NCBI RefSeq assembly: GCF_019599275.1
Contig: NZ_JAHZTD010000001.1
Span: 496,001-560,000 of the forward strand
DNA from: Hymenobacter sp. HSC-4F20
Lineage (GTDB): Bacteria > Bacteroidota > Bacteroidia > Cytophagales > Hymenobacteraceae
Length of the DNA stretch: 64,000 nucleotides
Direction: 5' to 3'
The position numbers and the translations under genes are program-made. The notes beneath the pieces were generated by a model, which saw nothing but the letters and a program-made list of their open reading frames with translations, ran no database searches and had not been told where the DNA came from. Below, in pieces: positions 1 through 7,360 of this stretch. Positions within the stretch are counted from its first letter, which is position 1. Each line of letters begins with the position of its first letter.

Positions 1-720
1 CCCGCGCACCAGTATGTGCTGCACCGGCGGGGCAAACCGGGCGTAGCGCACTCCTCCCCGAATGGCGGCCACTACCCGTTCCGTGGCCAGGGTAGAAGTG
101 GCCTGGGGTTCGCGCTGCCAGCGGTACACCATGTAGATAGTGGCCAGAAAGGAGAGACCGTTGAGCAGAAACGCTGCCCCGGCCGAGAAGTAGCCGATAA
201 CCACCCCCCCCAGAGCCGGACCAAAAGCGCGGGCCAGGTTAAAGCTGACGCTGTTGAGGGCAATGGCCTGGGGTAGCTCCTGGCGGGGCACCAGCTCCGG
301 CGTCACGGTTTGCCATACCGGGTTATTCAAAGCCCCGCCCAGCCCCAGCAGGAACGTGAGCAACAGTAAAAGCCAGGGGGTAGTGAGCCCGAGCAGGGTA
401 GTGGCAGCCAGCACCAGGGCCACGGTGGCCATCCAGGTTTGGGTGAGCAGCAGCATCCGGCGGCGGTCCACCAGGTCGGCCAGGGCGCCCGCGGGGAGGC
501 TCAGGAGAAACACGGGCAGGGCCGAGGCCGTCTGAAGCAGGGCTACCAGTACGGGCGAGGTTGTCAGCTCCGTCATCAGCCCCACGGCCCCCACATTCTG
601 CATCCAGGTGCCAATATTGGACACGAAAGAGGCAATCCAGAGCATCCTAAAAAACGGAATACGCAGGGGCGTGAACGGGGAAGCCGTAGGAGCAGGAGCC
701 GTGGTAGCGGGAGCAGACAT
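1..720 (-). CDS. MFS transporter, EntS/MFS_3-like (3' part beyond window)
   Basis: This is an integral membrane efflux-type transporter, cut by the window edge: 240 codons are visible from the ATG at 718-720. Direct translation of the minus strand gives a short Ala/Thr/Pro-rich cytoplasmic head, then SNIGTWMQNVG in the first membrane segment and the loop motif GALADLVDRRRMLLL between segments 2 and 3. These are typical of the MFS_3 family that includes the enterobactin exporter EntS. About six transmembrane segments are visible. The substrate cannot be told from sequence. A hairpin terminator of the upstream KGG gene lies about 110 bp before the start, so this gene probably has its own promoter. 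Confidence 0.85.
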   Translation of the reverse strand, partial: MSAPATTAPAPTASPFTPLRIPFFRMLWIASFVSNIGTWMQNVGAVGLMTELTTSPVLVALLQTASALPVFLLSLPAGALADLVDRRRMLLLTQTWMATVALVLAATTLLGLTTPWLLLLLTFLLGLGGALNNPVWQTVTPELVPRQELPQAIALNSVSFNLARAFGPALGGVVIGYFSAGAAFLLNGLSFLATIYMVYRWQREPQATSTLATERVVAAIRGGVRYARFAPPVQHILVRG

Positions 721-828
721 GCGAAATAAGGCAGCGGGTAGAAAGCAAGCTGCTGCCTTGTACGAAAGAAAAGTCGACGGCGCCGCTTACCGTCCCTGCC
801 AGCTACGTTCCTGCGGCGAGGTTAGCAA

Positions 829-857
829 AAAGCCCTGGAACAAAGTCCCAGGGCTTT
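829..857 (-). terminator. Rho-independent terminator after the KGG-motif gene
   Basis: A 10-bp stem AAAGCCCTGG/CCAGGGCTTT with an 8-nt loop. Read on the minus strand it runs into TTTTTG. It lies about 30 bp after the stop codon at 889. Confidence 0.8.
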
Positions 858-888
858 CGTGGTGCAACGATCTGTCTGAAGGGGAGGC

Positions 889-1116
889 TTATGCAGTAAT
901 AATACGACTGGCGCGGCTGGCCTGACCACCTTTACGGCCGGCAATTCGCGCTTCCTCTGAGGTAAAGCGGTGGCCGCGCCCGCTCTCGTGCGAGGCTTTG
1001 CCCCCTTCGCTGGCAATGCGGCGCTGAGTGGCAGGGTCCATGGCGGCAAAGCCGCGGGGGCGCTTGGGCGTTTCGGGAGCATTGGCTGAAGTAGCCATTT
1101 TTTGGTTGGTTTTCAT
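889..1116 (-). CDS. KGG-motif general stress protein (YciG/con-10 like)
   Basis: A 75-residue basic protein of the small stress-protein family with GG-K/R repeats. Residues about 19-40 read RGFAAMDPATQRRIASEGGK and residues about 53-65 carry the second repeat ARIAGRKGGQASR. In enterobacterial YciG and fungal con-10 such repeats mark small, probably disordered proteins induced in stationary phase or by stress; the biochemical role is unknown. The ATG at 1114-1116 is preferred over an upstream non-ATG start because it begins with MKTNQK directly before the family region. It lies 38 bp after the STAS gene on the same strand, so the two may be co-transcribed. Confidence 0.75.
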   Translation of the reverse strand: MKTNQKMATSANAPETPKRPRGFAAMDPATQRRIASEGGKASHESGRGHRFTSEEARIAGRKGGQASRASRIITA

Positions 1117-1154
1117 AGGAGTAGGTAGGGTGAAAGAAAGCGTAATAGGCAAGG

Positions 1155-1487
1155 CTACGTCAGATAAGGTCCAGCGTTTGAGCCCATTGGTTGCAACTCG
1201 AACACTTCATCTAGGCGCAGCAGGCATAGGGCCCGTTGCAGGGCTGGTCCTACGTTACTGAGCAGCACATGGGCGCCCGCCTGCCGGGCGAGCAGCAACT
1301 GAGATACTAGGTGGCTAACCCCGAGCGTGCGCAGGCACTGCAAATGCTGGCAATCAATGAGCAGCCGGGGCCGGGAACCAGGCTGGGTCCGGACGAGCTG
1401 GTGAGCCAGGGCCACAGGGTCAGTCGTGTTCAGATCGATGCTGAAGACAACCGGCTCAGGAGCAGAGGTAACTGGGACGTGTCGCAT
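1155..1487 (-). CDS. STAS-domain protein (anti-sigma antagonist fold)
   Basis: A 110-residue protein made almost entirely of one STAS domain: the strand PRLLIDCQHLQCL at residues about 41-53, a helix TLGVSHLVSQLLLARQAG, a strand AHVLLSNV, and the final helix LCLLRLDEVFEL. STAS proteins bind anti-sigma factors or act as phospho-switch partners. The usual serine phosphorylation site (DxSxxxxxDSSG) is not clearly present: the loop reads DCQHLQCLRTLG. It may therefore be a non-phosphorylated variant, or a scaffold for another signalling protein. The ATG at 1485-1487 is preferred over the TTG two codons upstream. No partner kinase or phosphatase is adjacent. Confidence 0.65.
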   Translation of the reverse strand: MRHVPVTSAPEPVVFSIDLNTTDPVALAHQLVRTQPGSRPRLLIDCQHLQCLRTLGVSHLVSQLLLARQAGAHVLLSNVGPALQRALCLLRLDEVFELQPMGSNAGPYLT

Positions 1488-1967
1488 ACGCAAAAACAGA
1501 CAGTGGAAAGATGGTAGAAGAAGGGAGGTTGCACAGGTTGCTAGCCCTGCGCCAGATACTCGGCCAGGCTACCCGGCTTTTGGTTGAGCGCCATACATCC
1601 AATCCTGTCAGCCACAGTCCCGGCGCTCCGCCATCACAAAGTTGGGGTATGTAATCCAGAAAAAAGTCCAGATAAACTACCATTTATACTACTCCGTATT
1701 TTTCTCGTCCGTACCTACGCTGCCAGCAGAGATGTACGTTCTGCTTACCTACCAGGAGGAGACTGTACTACCTGCTAGCTGCTGTAATAGCTCGATAGGG
1801 CGGTTTTGAGTCTTATTTCCGTTCGGGGCCAACGGGTGGTCCGTAGTTTTCGCGGTCTGTCAGGGAGCAGAGGTTTCGGGGAAGTAGTGGGAAAAAGCCA
1901 AAGGCCCGGAACAAGCGTTCCGGGCCTTTGGCTTGGTAAAGGTTGTGGCAGAGCGTGCGCGTGGCCG
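1488..1967. other. Intergenic region without a recognised gene
   Basis: The 480 bp between the STAS gene and the large exported protein hold only the terminator at 1895-1934. The short ORFs here lack recognisable features. Confidence 0.6.
1895..1934 (-). terminator. Strong hairpin terminator after the 732-aa exported protein
   Basis: Perfect 18-bp stem (AAGCCAAAGGCCCGGAAC and its complement) with a 4-nt loop. On the minus strand it is followed by a T-rich run. It lies 33 bp after the stop at 1968. Confidence 0.9.
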
Positions 1968-4166
1968 TTACAGGCGCAGGCCAATACCGGGGCCCAGCAA
2001 AATGAAGGGTTTGCCTTTGGAAAGCAGGTAACCCCCACCCAGGTAAAGCGGAAACGTTAGCTTGGCGTCGCGGCGGGTAGGGTAGATGGAGCCCAGCAGC
2101 ACCACGCCCAGGTCGCGGTTGGCGTCGCCCTTGCTTAAGTCAAAGGCATTGAGGGCCACGAAGCCGGCCCCTACCTTGTAGGGCCGGAGGCGGTTGATTT
2201 TCTCGGGGTGGTAGAAGCTGATTTGCCCCAGCATGGCCAGCGAAATACCTCCGAACGAGGTGTAGCTGGACTCGCCCGGGTACTTGGTCAGCAGGCCGCC
2301 GGGGAAGCTCACGTCAATATCAAACTTAATGCGGCGCTGTAGTACCAGTTCCAGCTTTTGCGAGAAGCCAGGCTCTTGGTACTGGCTCTGGGTGTGCTTT
2401 ACCGTGATGATGATGGTGCTCCAGTCGTCGAGGTCGTAGGTTTTGCGGTAGCTTAGTAGGCTGTTGAGGCTGATGTTGCCTACCTGGCACTGCTTGTCCT
2501 GGTAGAAAGCTGCCCGCACCGAGTTGCCGTCGGGGCACACCACAATGTTGTCGACGGTGCGCATCTCAATCAACTCCCCCTTGGCATTCTGGGTCCGGAT
2601 GTCAAAGGTCAGGTACTGCTTGCCGTAGAGCTGCCGGTCCGAGTCGATGGCGCCCGTGTTGAAACTGAACACCACGTCGCTGATGGTGCGGTTGTAAAGC
2701 ACCGGCCCGTTCAGGCGCGTCAGGGGGCGGGGCGCCTCCCCGAAGGTGACCCCCACAAAGTCGAGCGGGTGGGGCCGCTGAAACTCCCGTACCGAGAGGC
2801 CATAGCCCGTGGGCTGCCCGGAGTTGAAGATGGTGATGCGCTTCTTGTCAATGGTCAGGGGCACCTGCACGCGGTACACCACGGCCGCGTCGGAGCGGAT
2901 GCTGGAGTCCGAGGGAATAATCTGCACGTCCTCGAAGTGGAACCGGGCCCGGGTCAGCGACTCGCCCTCCAGGCGCACGTCCACGGTTTCGCCGGGGTTC
3001 ACGGTGGTATTCGTGCTCCAGTCGCCGCCGCGGTGGCGCACGCTCACCGCGCTGATGGCCGTTTTGGGGGAGATGTTGAAGTTGGTAACGTACTTGGCCT
3101 GGTCGTTTTCCTTGATGTAGAGGTAGCTTTCCGTCTGGCGGTGGGTGTTGTACACGCGCAGCCAGCACAGCACCCGGTCATTGGTGAGATACTGACGGGT
3201 AAAGAGCTCGGCAATCAGGGCCCCGCCGGCTTCCTCCTGGTCCTCAATGCGGTAGGTGCGCTTCAGCTCAAAGGTGCGGCCGTTGTCCAGAATCAGCTCT
3301 ACTCCCCGGCGGCGCGAGGCTTCATCCAAGGTAATTTCCTTTTTGTCGACGCTGAGAAAGCGCAGGCGCGAGGCTTTCACGGTAAACTCCTGGCGCACCG
3401 GTGGCAGGCTATAAGTAACGCGCCGGTTGTTGTCGGTGAGGAAGGGCCGCTCGGTTTGGGGGCGCAGGGTAAGCTGGCGGGTGCCCAGGGCGTTGGGCAG
3501 CACGTGCAGGCGTAGCACGCCTTTTTCCTGCTCCAGGCGGTAGTCGATGTCCTGGCCGCGGGTCCACTCCGGCGTCACCCGGATATTCTTCGGGTTGTTG
3601 CTGGTCAGGTCAAACACCTTCTCCTCTCCCACGAACAGCTCCGTATCCGCGGGCCGGAACTCCAGGGTCGTGTGCGTAACGGGCAGCAGCTTGATGGTCT
3701 GTGTAAGCGCGGGGCGCCCCACCGAGTCATTGGGCTGGCGGAAAGTTAGGCTTAGGAACTTGCTGCCTCCTAGGTCTTTAAACCGCAGCTTGGCCCGGTA
3801 GTATTGCCCGCCGTCCACGGCCGTGAGCGAGTCAACCAGGGTGAAGTCGGCGGAGCGTTGCAGGCGCAGGGCCGCGGCGCGGGAAGCTACTTCGGGGTAC
3901 ACCAGCAACTCGGCGGCTTCGTCGTCCTGCCGGTAGAAGAAATAGAGGTGGGGTTCACCCTGCACAGCCACCGTATGGCGGCTGAGGCTGTAGCGGGTAG
4001 TATCGGTGCGCAGGCTAAGGTCGCGTACCAGCAGGGAGGCTTGTTGGGCCTGCGCAGTCAGGCCACAGAGGAGCAGCAGCAGGCCCAGGCCCCACGCGCC
4101 CGGCAGCCTGCGGAACCCGAAGAAGTTCAACACGGCAAGAAAAAGGGAAAACTGCTCCCGACCCAC
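1968..4166 (-). CDS. Large exported protein of unknown function, barrel-like C-terminus
   Basis: A 732-residue protein with a hydrophobic signal segment (LGLLLLLCGLTAQAQ at about residues 27-41), so it is exported. The middle is rich in beta strands, with repeated stretches that look like Ig-like domains. The last about 110 residues alternate hydrophobic and glycine-rich strands and end in GPGIGLRL, as outer-membrane barrel proteins often do. I recognise no named family. The start is uncertain: the open frame begins with GTG at 4166, only about 12 bp after a TACCTTTG box, and an in-frame TTG at about 4130 would also keep the signal peptide. It has its own strong terminator, so it is probably monocistronic. 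Confidence 0.7.
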   Translation of the reverse strand: MGREQFSLFLAVLNFFGFRRLPGAWGLGLLLLLCGLTAQAQQASLLVRDLSLRTDTTRYSLSRHTVAVQGEPHLYFFYRQDDEAAELLVYPEVASRAAALRLQRSADFTLVDSLTAVDGGQYYRAKLRFKDLGGSKFLSLTFRQPNDSVGRPALTQTIKLLPVTHTTLEFRPADTELFVGEEKVFDLTSNNPKNIRVTPEWTRGQDIDYRLEQEKGVLRLHVLPNALGTRQLTLRPQTERPFLTDNNRRVTYSLPPVRQEFTVKASRLRFLSVDKKEITLDEASRRRGVELILDNGRTFELKRTYRIEDQEEAGGALIAELFTRQYLTNDRVLCWLRVYNTHRQTESYLYIKENDQAKYVTNFNISPKTAISAVSVRHRGGDWSTNTTVNPGETVDVRLEGESLTRARFHFEDVQIIPSDSSIRSDAAVVYRVQVPLTIDKKRITIFNSGQPTGYGLSVREFQRPHPLDFVGVTFGEAPRPLTRLNGPVLYNRTISDVVFSFNTGAIDSDRQLYGKQYLTFDIRTQNAKGELIEMRTVDNIVVCPDGNSVRAAFYQDKQCQVGNISLNSLLSYRKTYDLDDWSTIIITVKHTQSQYQEPGFSQKLELVLQRRIKFDIDVSFPGGLLTKYPGESSYTSFGGISLAMLGQISFYHPEKINRLRPYKVGAGFVALNAFDLSKGDANRDLGVVLLGSIYPTRRDAKLTFPLYLGGGYLLSKGKPFILLGPGIGLRL

Positions 4167-4178
4167 CGGAAGCCCTGC

Positions 4179-4186
4179 AAAGGTAG
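4179..4186 (-). promoter_or_regulatory. Candidate -7 box TACCTTTG for the exported protein gene
   Basis: It matches the Bacteroidota -7 consensus TAnnTTTG. Transcription from it would begin within a few bases of the GTG at 4166, implying a very short leader or a start codon further in. No clear TTG -33 element was checked as matching. Confidence 0.45.
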
Positions 4187-4270
4187 GACCTGGGGTAGGG
4201 CGGTAGCACTACCGTAGTGCGTTTTTTTCGATTAGCTGCTCGCAGGAGAGGCGAAACGCCTCAAAACAAA

Positions 4271-4300
4271 AACGCCTTCTGCGCAATGCAGAAGGCGTTT
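4271..4300 (-). terminator. Hairpin terminator after tRNA-Glu copy 1
   Basis: The stem AAACGCCTTCTGC / GCAGAAGGCGTTT begins 2 nt after the tRNA 3' end on the minus strand and is followed by TTTGTTTT. Confidence 0.85.
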
Positions 4301-4302
4301 AG

Positions 4303-4374
4303 TAGTCCGTAGGGGAATCGAACCCCTGTTGGCAGAATGAAAATCTGCAGTCCTAACCCCTAGACGAACGGACC
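4303..4374 (-). tRNA. tRNA-Glu (anticodon TTC), copy 1
   Basis: The 72-nt cloverleaf is read on the minus strand. The acceptor stem is GGTCCGT/ACGGACT with a G-U first pair and an A discriminator. The D arm reads CGTCTAGGGGTTAGGAC, the anticodon stem is GCAGA/TCTGC with loop TTTTCAT (anticodon TTC), and the T arm contains GGTTCGAATCC. CCA is not encoded. It is identical to the copy at 10043-10114. Confidence 0.97.
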
Positions 4375-4408
4375 AGCTAGTAGCGGAGTGTTTTCCGTTT
4401 TGGTGGTG

Positions 4409-4438
4409 CAAAGATAATAGCTGCTGTATACAAGGCAA
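4409..4438 (-). promoter_or_regulatory. Promoter of tRNA-Glu copy 1
   Basis: Exact fit to the Bacteroidota housekeeping consensus: TTG (4436-4438), 19 bp, then TATCTTTG (4409-4416). The tRNA 5' end lies 34 bp downstream. The other tRNA-Glu copy has the same boxes at the same spacing. Confidence 0.85.
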
Positions 4439-4463
4439 CACTTAAGAAAGAAAAAAACTGGCG

Positions 4464-5261
4464 TCAGGCGGTAACTGCACCAGAATCAGTGGGTTTTTTT
4501 TGCGGATTGTGCTTCCGGTCCCACCATACGTAGGCCCCGAACAGCACCAAGCTGATGCCCGTCACCCAGAGCAACCCCGATTTCAGCCGGGCACTGTCTT
4601 CGCCCAGGTAGGCCAGCAAGGCAATCAGGGGCACTACGCCGGCTACCGTGGCAGCCATAAACTTCAGGTAGCCCATGCGTGCCAGGCCGGCCACAAAGCT
4701 AATGGCGTCGTCGGAGAGGGCAGGGGAGAGCCGGGCAATGATGACGGCCCAGACGCCGTAGCGCTTCACCATGGCCAGAACCTTCTGCTCATTCTTCGGG
4801 CCCAGTACCCGCGCCACGAACGACTCGCCGAGGGCGTGGCCCAGCCCATAGCCCACCGAGGAGGCCACCATGATGCCGGCCAGGGCCAGCAGGGAGCCCC
4901 ACCACGGCCCGTAAGCCAAAATAGCTACCAGAATCAGCAGCACTACGTTCACCACGAACAGGAACATCTGGGCCACCATAGCCGCCACTACCACCACCGG
5001 ACCCCAGTAGCCAAACTGCTGCATCCAGGCCGCAATGCGCGGCTGCTCACCACTGCGCAGCACCTCCCAGCCTTCGCGGGCGGTCCTCTGAAATTCGGGC
5101 CAGAGAAACCAGCAGGCCAGCAGACCCAGCAGCAAGCCCAAGGATAGGTAGAGCGGCACATGGTTGGCCCGCTTAGCCGGTGAGGCGGAGGTAGGGAATG
5201 CGGCAGTTGACAAGGGCAGAGCAGGTAAGAAGTGGGAAGGGCGAGGAGCCCGAAACAACAC
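4464..5261 (-). CDS. TVP38/TMEM64 (DedA/SNARE-associated) family membrane protein
   Basis: A 265-residue polytopic membrane protein of the VTT/DedA superfamily. About six hydrophobic segments are visible: LYLSLGLLLGLLACWFLW, VVVVAAMVAQMFLFVVNVV, LLILVAILAYGPWWGSLLAL, VIIARLSPALSDDAISFVAG with the re-entrant-loop proline, a segment near residue 205, and LLWVTGISLVLFGAYVWW. DedA proteins take part in lipid scrambling or recycling and in membrane stress tolerance; the substrate here is unknown. The start is uncertain because only GTG/TTG codons precede the first membrane segment (GTG at 5261; a TTG lies shortly after). It is divergent from the GH15 gene. Confidence 0.8.
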   Translation of the reverse strand: MLFRAPRPSHFLPALPLSTAAFPTSASPAKRANHVPLYLSLGLLLGLLACWFLWPEFQRTAREGWEVLRSGEQPRIAAWMQQFGYWGPVVVVAAMVAQMFLFVVNVVLLILVAILAYGPWWGSLLALAGIMVASSVGYGLGHALGESFVARVLGPKNEQKVLAMVKRYGVWAVIIARLSPALSDDAISFVAGLARMGYLKFMAATVAGVVPLIALLAYLGEDSARLKSGLLWVTGISLVLFGAYVWWDRKHNPQKKPTDSGAVTA

Positions 5262-5381
5262 GTACGCAGCCCGCCGCCGAAAAGCTGCGGCAACCCCAGC
5301 GGCGCAAGCGCGGTACTACTCCTAGACACTCCCTATCCGGCCAGCTAGCGCGTCATGGCCGGCAACCTCTCTTCCTGCTCA

Positions 5382-7169
5382 ATGACAAAACATACGTATG
5401 ACTTCGGCCTGATTGGTAACTGTGCCTTCCTGGGCCTGATTGGCACCGACACGGCCGTGCGCTGGCTCTGCTGGCCCCGCTTTGACAGCAGCTTTGTATT
5501 TGGCTCCCTGCTTGACGAGCAGAAGGGCGGCGAGTACAGCATCCGCCCCGCCGACCCGGCCGCGGCCAGCAGCTCGCGGCAGTACTACCGTACCAACACC
5601 AATGTGCTGTGCACGGAAATCACCACCCCCGATGGCCGCTACCGCGTCACGGATTTTGCCCCGCGCTTTCAGCAGTATGAGCGGTACTACAAGCCCCTGA
5701 TGTTTATCCGGAAGGTAGAGCCCCTGGAGGGTACACCGCGCGTGCGCGTAGCCTGCCGGCCGGTGGGCCAGTACGGGGAGCTGGCACTAAGCCGCCGCCG
5801 TAGCTCCAACCACATTGCCTTTCTGGGCCTGGAGGAGGAAATCCGGCTCACCACCAACATTCCGCTGACCTACGTCCTGGACGAGGAAGACTTTGTGCTT
5901 AACGAGCCGAAGTATCTGGTGATGACCTACGGTGCTCCGTTGGAAGCACCCTTGGAAAGCACCGCCGAGCGGTTTTTGCGCTCTACCATCGACTACTGGC
6001 GCATTTGGGTGAAGAGCACCAGCATCAGTAATTTCCGCCAGGACCAGGTGATTCGCTCGGCCCTGGCCCTGAAGATCCACCAGTACGAGGATACGGGAGC
6101 CATCATTGCGGCCAGCACCACCTCCCTACCCGAGGCCCCTGGCAGCACCCGCAACTGGGACTACCGCTACTGCTGGATGCGCGACACGTACTACATCCTG
6201 ACGGCCTTTAACAACATCGGCCACTTCGAGGAGATGGAGCGCTATTTCCACTACATCGCCAACATTTCCACTAAGATTAAGGGCAAGTACCAGCCGCTTT
6301 ATGGCATCAGCGGCAAATCGGAGCTGGTGGAGCAGGAGCTGCCCCTGGCCGGCTACCTGGGCAACCAGCCCGTGCGCATCGGCAACGACGCTTACACGCA
6401 CATTCAGAACGACGTGTACGGGCAGGTGCTGGTGGCCCTGCTACCCCTCTACGTCGATTGCCGCTTCCTGGACCCCGAGCGACCCAACCCGGAGAAGCTG
6501 GTATTTGAGACGCTAAGCCTGATTGAAGCTACCATGGACCAGCCCGATGCCGGGCTCTGGGAGTTCCGGAACCTGGCCCAGTACCACTGCTACACCTACC
6601 TGTTTCACTGGGCCGGCAGCCATGCCGCCCGCAAGGTGGCCCGCTCCCTGGGCAACCGGGAAATGGAGGCCCGGGCCGAGCGGCTCATGCAGCAGGCCGC
6701 CGACCACATTGAGCAGTGTTACAGCCCGGAGCTGGGCGCCTACACCAATGCCATTGGCTCTCCCCACCTCGATGCCAGCTCCATGCAGCTCATCCTGATG
6801 GGCTACCTTGACCCCGCCTCCGAGCGGGCCCGCACCCACTTGCAGGCGCTGGAGAAGGAGCTGAAAACCCCGGAGGGCCTGTTCTACCGCTACCGGCACG
6901 CCGACGACTTCGGCACGCCCGAAACCACCTTCCTGATTTGCTCCTTCTGGTACGTGGAGGCCCTGGCCAGCGTGGGCCGGGTAGAAGAAGCCATCCAGGA
7001 GTTTGAAAAGCTGACTACCTACACCAACCACCTGGGCTTGCTTTCCGAGGATGTGGATGCCAAAACCGGCTCGCAGTGGGGCAACTTTCCCCAGGCCTAC
7101 AGCCACGTAGGCCTGGTGAATGCTGCCTACCGCATTGCTCAGAAAATGGCGAAGCCCAATTTCATCTAG
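5382..7169 (+). CDS. Glycoside hydrolase family 15 (trehalase/glucoamylase-like)
   Basis: A 595-residue cytoplasmic protein with no signal peptide. The N-terminal beta-sandwich begins YDFGLIGNCAFLGLIG and is followed by the (alpha/alpha)6 barrel. The signature RNWDYRYCWMRDTYYIL lies near residue 255, and GNFPQAYSHVGLVNAAYRIA near the end is the C-terminal GH15 motif; SED just before it carries the likely second catalytic Glu. Bacterial members of this form hydrolyse trehalose or alpha-glucans. Its position opposite the OtsA-OtsB fusion favours a role in trehalose turnover, but the substrate is inference. The ATG at 5382 (MTKHTYDFG) is preferred over the ATG nine codons upstream because conserved sequence begins there. 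Confidence 0.9.
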   Translation: MTKHTYDFGLIGNCAFLGLIGTDTAVRWLCWPRFDSSFVFGSLLDEQKGGEYSIRPADPAAASSSRQYYRTNTNVLCTEITTPDGRYRVTDFAPRFQQYERYYKPLMFIRKVEPLEGTPRVRVACRPVGQYGELALSRRRSSNHIAFLGLEEEIRLTTNIPLTYVLDEEDFVLNEPKYLVMTYGAPLEAPLESTAERFLRSTIDYWRIWVKSTSISNFRQDQVIRSALALKIHQYEDTGAIIAASTTSLPEAPGSTRNWDYRYCWMRDTYYILTAFNNIGHFEEMERYFHYIANISTKIKGKYQPLYGISGKSELVEQELPLAGYLGNQPVRIGNDAYTHIQNDVYGQVLVALLPLYVDCRFLDPERPNPEKLVFETLSLIEATMDQPDAGLWEFRNLAQYHCYTYLFHWAGSHAARKVARSLGNREMEARAERLMQQAADHIEQCYSPELGAYTNAIGSPHLDASSMQLILMGYLDPASERARTHLQALEKELKTPEGLFYRYRHADDFGTPETTFLICSFWYVEALASVGRVEEAIQEFEKLTTYTNHLGLLSEDVDAKTGSQWGNFPQAYSHVGLVNAAYRIAQKMAKPNFI

Positions 7170-7258
7170 TAAGTAGGTAGGTGAGCCATGCGCAAAACAG
7201 TGGCATAGCCAGGACGCAGAGACGACACCATCCGTCCGTCCTGCTGTGACAAGCCTAA

Positions 7259-7306
7259 AAAGAAAGAAGCCCTTGACGCTACTACACGTCAAGGGCTTCT
7301 TTCTTT
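7259..7306. terminator. Bidirectional terminator between GH15 and otsAB
   Basis: Perfect 20-bp stem (AAAGAAAGAAGCCCTTGACG and complement) with an 8-nt loop. It has A-rich and T-rich flanks, so it can end transcription from both converging genes. Confidence 0.9.
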
Positions 7307-7360
7307 ACTTTCCACGGTGGGCAGGATAGGTATCGGCTCCGCCCTGCCCGGCCGCGTAAC

